Assembly: GCA_964593865.1 (NCBI GenBank)
Contig: CAZQKE010000106.1
Span: forward strand, 1 to 19,011
DNA from: CAZQKE01 sp964593865
GTDB lineage: Bacteria > Chloroflexota > Anaerolineae > JAAYZQ01
Length of the DNA: 19,011 nt
Reading direction: 5' to 3'
The stretch's first letter is position 1, and each line of letters opens with the position of its first letter. This document shows positions 15,730 through 19,011 of the stretch, piece after piece. Both the position numbers and the translations under genes were made by a program. The notes below the pieces were generated by a model. That model was not told the DNA's origin and ran no database searches. It saw only the letters and a program-made list of their open reading frames with translations.

Positions 15730-15741
15730 AGGTGGTATGAT
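15713..15741 (+). promoter_or_regulatory. Candidate promoter for the WYL regulator gene
   Basis: TTGCGT (15713-15718) and TATGAT (15736-15741) are separated by 17 bases. The -10 box matches five of six consensus bases; the -35 box only three. Transcription would start near 15748, giving a leader of about 93 bases that contains a small GAAGC/GCTTC inverted repeat (15757-15774). Confidence 0.5.
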
Positions 15742-15840
15742 TACGCTTGTTATTCGGAAGCGTCCGATAGCTTCACCCTCACCGACCGGTTAGCACACGG
15801 CCAGTCATTCGTATCCAAAAACCAGAAGCCAAACGTTATA

Positions 15841-16866
15841 GTGAGTACGGAATCAAGCAACCACAAATGGCAAACGGTGCGTCGCTGCCTGGTCATGCTA
15901 CGGCATTTGCAACGCGGCCCTGCCGACCGCAAGACATTGATGCAGGCGGTCCGCGAGGCGGTGTCCGATGCCTACGGGCCGGGCAACGACGACGCCCGCC
16001 GCAAACGCTTCGAGCGAGACCTGTGGAACCTGCGCCATCGGCTCGGCGCGTGGGTAGAGTGGGACCCGGTACAGAGGGTGTACCGTCTGGTGGACGGTGG
16101 GCCGTGGGCCAGCCTGGCATTGCCCGAAGAGGCGATGCGGGGGCTGGCCTTTTTGCTGGAAACCTTTGGGCCGGAAAGCGGCGCAGCCGAGATCGTCCAA
16201 CCGTTGCTGAATGCTCTGCTGGCCGTGCTCCCCGCCGACCAGCGACGGCGCCTGGAAGGGCAGAGTGCGGAGCTGCGTCTGGACCTGCGCCGCCTGGATG
16301 AAGGCGAGATCGCACCTCTCGTTTGGAGGGAGGTGCGCCGGGCGGTGGCCCGACGGCGCGTCCTGCGCTTCCGCTACCTTTCCCCCCGCCATGAACGGCC
16401 CAGACCGCGCACCCACACCGTCGAGCCGTATGAACTGCGCTTTCATCGGGGGCATTACGAGCTGCGGGCCTATTGCCGCCACTGGATCAATCCCTTTGGA
16501 CAGGAGCGGATCAACGCCGGGTGGTTTCGCTATCGGCTGGACCACATCCTGGCCGAAGGGTTAGAGGTGCTGCCCGATGTTTTGCCCCCCGGCCAGCGGC
16601 GACGGCGGCAGGAAACGGTGCGCTACCGGCTCGCGCCCCAACTGGCCCGGGGTGGGGTGAGCCGTCACTTTGCCGAGATGACGGTCTCCGCGCCGGATGC
16701 GGAGGGCTGGGTGGAGGTGACGGGCAAGACGGACGATCTGTTCGAGGCGCGGCGGATTCTGCTGGCCTATGGGGAAAATTGCCGGGTGCTGGCTCCGCCG
16801 TCGCTGGTGCGCGAGATGGAGCAGGCGGCGCGGGGAATGGCCGACCTGTACGGAGTCCACGGGTGA
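15841..16866 (+). CDS. WYL-domain transcriptional regulator
   Basis: A 341-residue regulator. The N-terminal winged helix (about 9-80; 'TVRRCLVMLRHLQRGPADRKTLMQAV', 'RKRFERDLWNLRHRLGAWVEWD') should bind DNA. The middle 'VWREVRRAVARRRVLRFRYLSPRHE' and 'VEPYELRFHRGHYELRAYC' form the WYL domain, with HYE replacing the W-Y-L signature itself. The C-terminal WCX part contains 'VTGKTDDLFEARRILLAYGENCRVLAP'. WYL domains are ligand-binding modules often found in regulators beside CRISPR-Cas and other defence genes. The start is GTG at 15841, which keeps the whole N-terminal helix; no clear ribosome site precedes it. The gene converges on the Csx3-fusion gene with a 7-base gap. The ligand is unknown. 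Confidence 0.85.
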   Translation: MSTESSNHKWQTVRRCLVMLRHLQRGPADRKTLMQAVREAVSDAYGPGNDDARRKRFERDLWNLRHRLGAWVEWDPVQRVYRLVDGGPWASLALPEEAMRGLAFLLETFGPESGAAEIVQPLLNALLAVLPADQRRRLEGQSAELRLDLRRLDEGEIAPLVWREVRRAVARRRVLRFRYLSPRHERPRPRTHTVEPYELRFHRGHYELRAYCRHWINPFGQERINAGWFRYRLDHILAEGLEVLPDVLPPGQRRRRQETVRYRLAPQLARGGVSRHFAEMTVSAPDAEGWVEVTGKTDDLFEARRILLAYGENCRVLAPPSLVREMEQAARGMADLYGVHG

Positions 16867-16873
16867 AAATCTC

Positions 16874-18052
16874 TTACCGTGGATCGCGCTCCGGCAAGGG
16901 GGATACCACCTGCTGCCCCGGCGACAGCGCGGGGATGCGGGAACTGACGACCACGGGGTGCTCTTCGTGCTGGGCCTGACAGACGGCCAGCCAGGGGACG
17001 AGAGGGGCGTAGGTCAGGGCCAGAGCGGTGTAGAGCCAGAGGGGAATTTTGCCGCTCAGGACGGCTCCCCGGTCGGTGGGGATCTCCGGTACGGTCAGTC
17101 CGTCGGCCTGGCTGTAATCCAGGTACGCATCGGGGAGGATGAATTCCAGGTGGACATGGTCCCGGCGCACGGCGATCCGCGCCTGCAAGGGAGCATCCTC
17201 GGCCATCGTGCCCAGGCGCAAGGTCGGCGGCACGACCCAGCCCAAGCGGGGATCGAATTGGTAGAGCGTGGCGGGCGGCGTGAGTAGAGCGACCGCCGCG
17301 TAGAGCCAGTTGGGACCGCGCCCGTAAAGGGCCAGGGGGACGGCCTGGGGCAGATACTCCAGGAGGTGCGGCAGGTGGTGGGGCTGCCAGGTGGCCTGTG
17401 CGCCGGTGAGGGGCACGCCCAGGGTGCGCGCCAGGCGGTCCAGGTCTATGGTGTTCTCGACCGGGGCGGCCCGCAGATGGCTGCGGCGCAATTCGTCGGG
17501 GGCGTAGGCGAAAAGGCGGGCCACCCGCTCGACCAGGGCCTCGAAGGTAGGGCCGGAGGCGGTTGTGCCCCGCTCCAGGCCGGTGATGGTTCCCCGCAGG
17601 ATGGGGCCGTCGTCGCTGATCTGGTCTGTGCCGGTCAGCCGGGAATGTAGATCGGCCAACAGGATCAAGCCGTGACGCGATACGATGGCCTGCCACAAGC
17701 GGTGGGATGCCTCATCACGGGTCAGGAGGATGGCATGGGTACAATCATCAAAAATGCGCTCCTGATCCAAAGTTGGCCGTCCGCCCACATCCACGATCAA
17801 GGGCAGATGACGGGCCGCAATATCCCGACAGATGTGCGTCACCCACTGTGGTGTTCCCTGCCCTTTGATGCGGATGCGCCGGACGAATTCCTGATCGGCC
17901 TCATTGGCCCAATCTCCTTCGCCGTCGGGGTAGGCCCGCAGGACGTAATGGTCCACCCCTCGTCGGCGCAGGGCGTGGGTCAGGCTATAGGCCAAAACCG
18001 ATTTGCCCGCGTGGGGCGGGCCGCCGATCATAATCGCCGGAAAAATCTCCAT
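16874..18052 (-). CDS. csx3: P-loop ATPase fused to two Csx3-like domains (CRISPR accessory)
   Basis: A 392-residue three-part protein. Residues about 1-185 are a P-loop ATPase or kinase-like domain: Walker A G11-PPHAG-K17-S18 and a Walker B-like 'LIVDVGG' ending near residue 91. Residues about 195-285 are Csx3-like: 'LYGRGPNWLYAAVAL' and 'FDPRLGWVV', matching GRGPxWL and YDPRLGAVVV of archaeal Csx3. Residues about 291-383 are a second copy: 'IPTDRGAVLSGKIPLWLYTALAL', lacking the DPRLG motif. The copies share WLY-x-A-x-AL, 90 residues apart. Csx3 (Crn3) is a tetramer-forming cyclic tetra-adenylate ring nuclease of type III CRISPR systems. The start is ATG at 18052 (complement), with GGAGG 7 bases upstream; an extension to 18112 would overlap the divergent gene. 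The domain assignment is by recalled family sequence, so catalytic competence is uncertain. Confidence 0.82.
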   Translation of the reverse strand: MEIFPAIMIGGPPHAGKSVLAYSLTHALRRRGVDHYVLRAYPDGEGDWANEADQEFVRRIRIKGQGTPQWVTHICRDIAARHLPLIVDVGGRPTLDQERIFDDCTHAILLTRDEASHRLWQAIVSRHGLILLADLHSRLTGTDQISDDGPILRGTITGLERGTTASGPTFEALVERVARLFAYAPDELRRSHLRAAPVENTIDLDRLARTLGVPLTGAQATWQPHHLPHLLEYLPQAVPLALYGRGPNWLYAAVALLTPPATLYQFDPRLGWVVPPTLRLGTMAEDAPLQARIAVRRDHVHLEFILPDAYLDYSQADGLTVPEIPTDRGAVLSGKIPLWLYTALALTYAPLVPWLAVCQAQHEEHPVVVSSRIPALSPGQQVVSPLPERDPR

Positions 18053-18083
18053 GGGCAACCTCCGTGAAAGGTGATGATCGCAG

Positions 18084-18965
18084 ATGAGCCGCACAAGCAC
18101 ATTGATCAGCACGATGGGCGGTCAAGCCCAGGTCGTGACCTTTGCTTTGGATGCGCTGCTGGCCCAGGGTGAAGTGGTGGATCAAGTTGTCGTGTTGCAC
18201 CTTTCGGCGGAGAATCCGCGGGTGCAACGGGCGTTGACCCAACTGGGTATGGAATTCGCCAATGACATTTACGCTCCCACCGGTGCAACCTGCCGCTTCC
18301 GGCACGTCGTGATCCGCGACGGCGATCACCCGCTGTTGGACATTCAAGATGAAGCCGCGGCTTCGGCAACCTGGCGGGTGGTACATGAGCTGATCTCTTC
18401 CCTCAAAGCGCAGGGACGGCGGCTCCACCTTTGCCTGGCCGGTGGGCGGCGGATGATGGGCCTGCTGGCCATGTCGGCGGCGATGCTGATTTTCGATCAC
18501 CACGACCGTATATGGCACATGTACACCCCCACCGCGTTCCTGGCCCGCGCCCGCGATGGAGCCATCCTGCACGCCCGCCCGGAGGACGGTGTGCGGTTGA
18601 TCCAGGTGCCCGTCGTCCCCTGGGGGGTGTACTTTCCCGCGCTGCGGGCATTGGCCCAAACGCCGCCCGATCAAGCCCTCGCATTGCAGGTTCGCTGGCT
18701 GGATCAAACCGAGCGAACGCGCTGCCAGGCGGTAGTGGAACGGCTGACACCGAGGCAACTGGACGTGTTGCGGGCCTTTGCCGCCGGGCTGACCCCCCAA
18801 GAGGTGGCAGAGCATCTGTGCATCTCGCTCAAGACGGTGGATACGCACAAAACGGCCATCCTGGGCGAGTGCCGCAACGCCTGGGCCGTGCCCGACGACG
18901 CCTGGCTGGATTACCACTTCCTCCGCGACCGGTTCGGACCGTTCTTTGTCCAGGCAAGAGGATGA
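18084..18965 (+). CDS. CARF protein of the Cas_NE0113/SSO2081 ring-nuclease family with C-terminal LuxR-type HTH
   Basis: A 293-residue protein. Residues about 5-190 follow the Cas_NE0113 (SSO2081-like) pattern: 'LISTMGGQAQVVTFALDALL' at the start, 'PLLDIQDEAAASATWRVVHELI' (83-104) and 'LHLCLAGGRRMMGLLAMSAAMLIFDHHDRIWHM' (114-146), equivalent to the family's AGGRKTM block. Residues 219-266 ('LTPRQLDVLRAFAAGLTPQEVAEHL', 'SLKTVDTHK') are a standard GerE/LuxR helix-turn-helix, followed by an unrecognised tail. SSO2081 cleaves cyclic tetra-adenylate; here the expected active-site Ser and Lys positions appear to be Q14 and R123. The protein may therefore sense rather than destroy the signal and act as a transcription factor. 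The start is ATG at 18084, with AAAGGTGAT upstream. It is divergent from the Csx3-fusion gene, 31 bases apart. Confidence 0.82.
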   Translation: MSRTSTLISTMGGQAQVVTFALDALLAQGEVVDQVVVLHLSAENPRVQRALTQLGMEFANDIYAPTGATCRFRHVVIRDGDHPLLDIQDEAAASATWRVVHELISSLKAQGRRLHLCLAGGRRMMGLLAMSAAMLIFDHHDRIWHMYTPTAFLARARDGAILHARPEDGVRLIQVPVVPWGVYFPALRALAQTPPDQALALQVRWLDQTERTRCQAVVERLTPRQLDVLRAFAAGLTPQEVAEHLCISLKTVDTHKTAILGECRNAWAVPDDAWLDYHFLRDRFGPFFVQARG

Positions 18966-18969
18966 TAAC

Positions 18970-19011
18970 ATGGAACGAGAAGGGAAACATCGGAGGTTTC
19001 TCTGAAGTGGA
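18970..19011 (+). CDS. Possible start of the next gene, cut by the window edge
   Basis: Five bases after the CARF-HTH gene an ATG (18970) opens an 11-codon reading frame ending at TGA 19003-19005. A strong GGAGG (18992-18996) lies inside it, followed after 10 bases by a GTG at 19007. The GTG is probably the start of the next plus-strand gene, which would place it in one operon with the CARF-HTH gene. Only two codons, the second incomplete, are visible, so the product is unknown. Confidence 0.3.

Noticed and set aside
17990..18060. Plus-strand promoter CATAAT with upstream TTGCCC for the CARF-HTH gene
   Set aside because: The boxes are separated by 20 bases, too far for a normal sigma-70 promoter, so it is not called.
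16874..18112. Longer start for the Csx3-fusion gene at 18112
   Set aside because: It would overlap the divergent CARF-HTH gene by 29 bases and lacks a ribosome site; ATG at 18052 has GGAGG 7 bases upstream and puts the P-loop at the usual distance.
15677..19011. CRISPR array near the Csx3 and CARF genes
   Set aside because: No direct repeats of 24-40 bases with regular spacing are visible, and the gaps are too short for an array.

Overview
The window is GC-rich (by eye roughly 60%), densely coded bacterial DNA with short gaps and many ATGA/TTGA start-stop overlaps. Gene content and neighbourhoods (a class V aminotransferase next to a short phosphoglycerate dehydrogenase and a DUF1015 protein, a DUF92 membrane protein, large PMT-type membrane glycosyltransferases, a WYL regulator, CRISPR accessory proteins, many GTG/TTG starts) fit a Chloroflexota bacterium such as an Anaerolineae/Caldilineae relative. 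That placement is inference from content; there is no marker gene here.

Layout. (1) 89-3243, plus strand: ATPase and permease of a Zn/Mn/Fe-type ABC importer, then a translationally coupled exosortase and an EpsI-like partner. (2) 3244-4458, minus strand: a secreted protein ending in a PEP-CTERM sorting tail, the obvious exosortase substrate, abutting the EpsI gene end to end. It has its own promoter. (3) 4459-4799: a two-promoter intergenic region with GC-rich hairpins. (4) 4800-8792, plus strand: class V aminotransferase, serA, DUF1015 protein and nitroreductase. The first two would make phosphoserine from 3-phosphoglycerate. A 63-base layered hairpin separates serA from DUF1015. (5) 8933-9862: branched-chain aminotransferase. 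(6) 9978-15676, plus strand: bacterial-PH-domain membrane protein, DUF92 protein and two large membrane glycosyltransferases, probably envelope or surface-glycan functions. (7) 15841-18965: a compact island with a WYL-domain regulator (plus), a P-loop ATPase fused to two Csx3-like domains (minus), and a CARF protein of the Cas_NE0113/SSO2081 ring-nuclease family carrying a C-terminal LuxR-type helix-turn-helix (plus).

The last region is the most interesting. Type III CRISPR systems signal with cyclic oligoadenylates. Csx3 and SSO2081-like proteins are families that bind or degrade cyclic tetra-adenylate. Here both families appear in altered form: the Csx3 unit is duplicated and looks split into a partly preserved copy and a degenerate copy. 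The CARF protein has non-consensus residues where the ring-nuclease catalytic residues are expected, and it has gained a DNA-binding domain. A reasonable hypothesis is a cyclic-oligoadenylate-responsive transcriptional switch rather than a plain off-switch. No cas core gene and no CRISPR array lies in the window; they may lie beyond its right edge.
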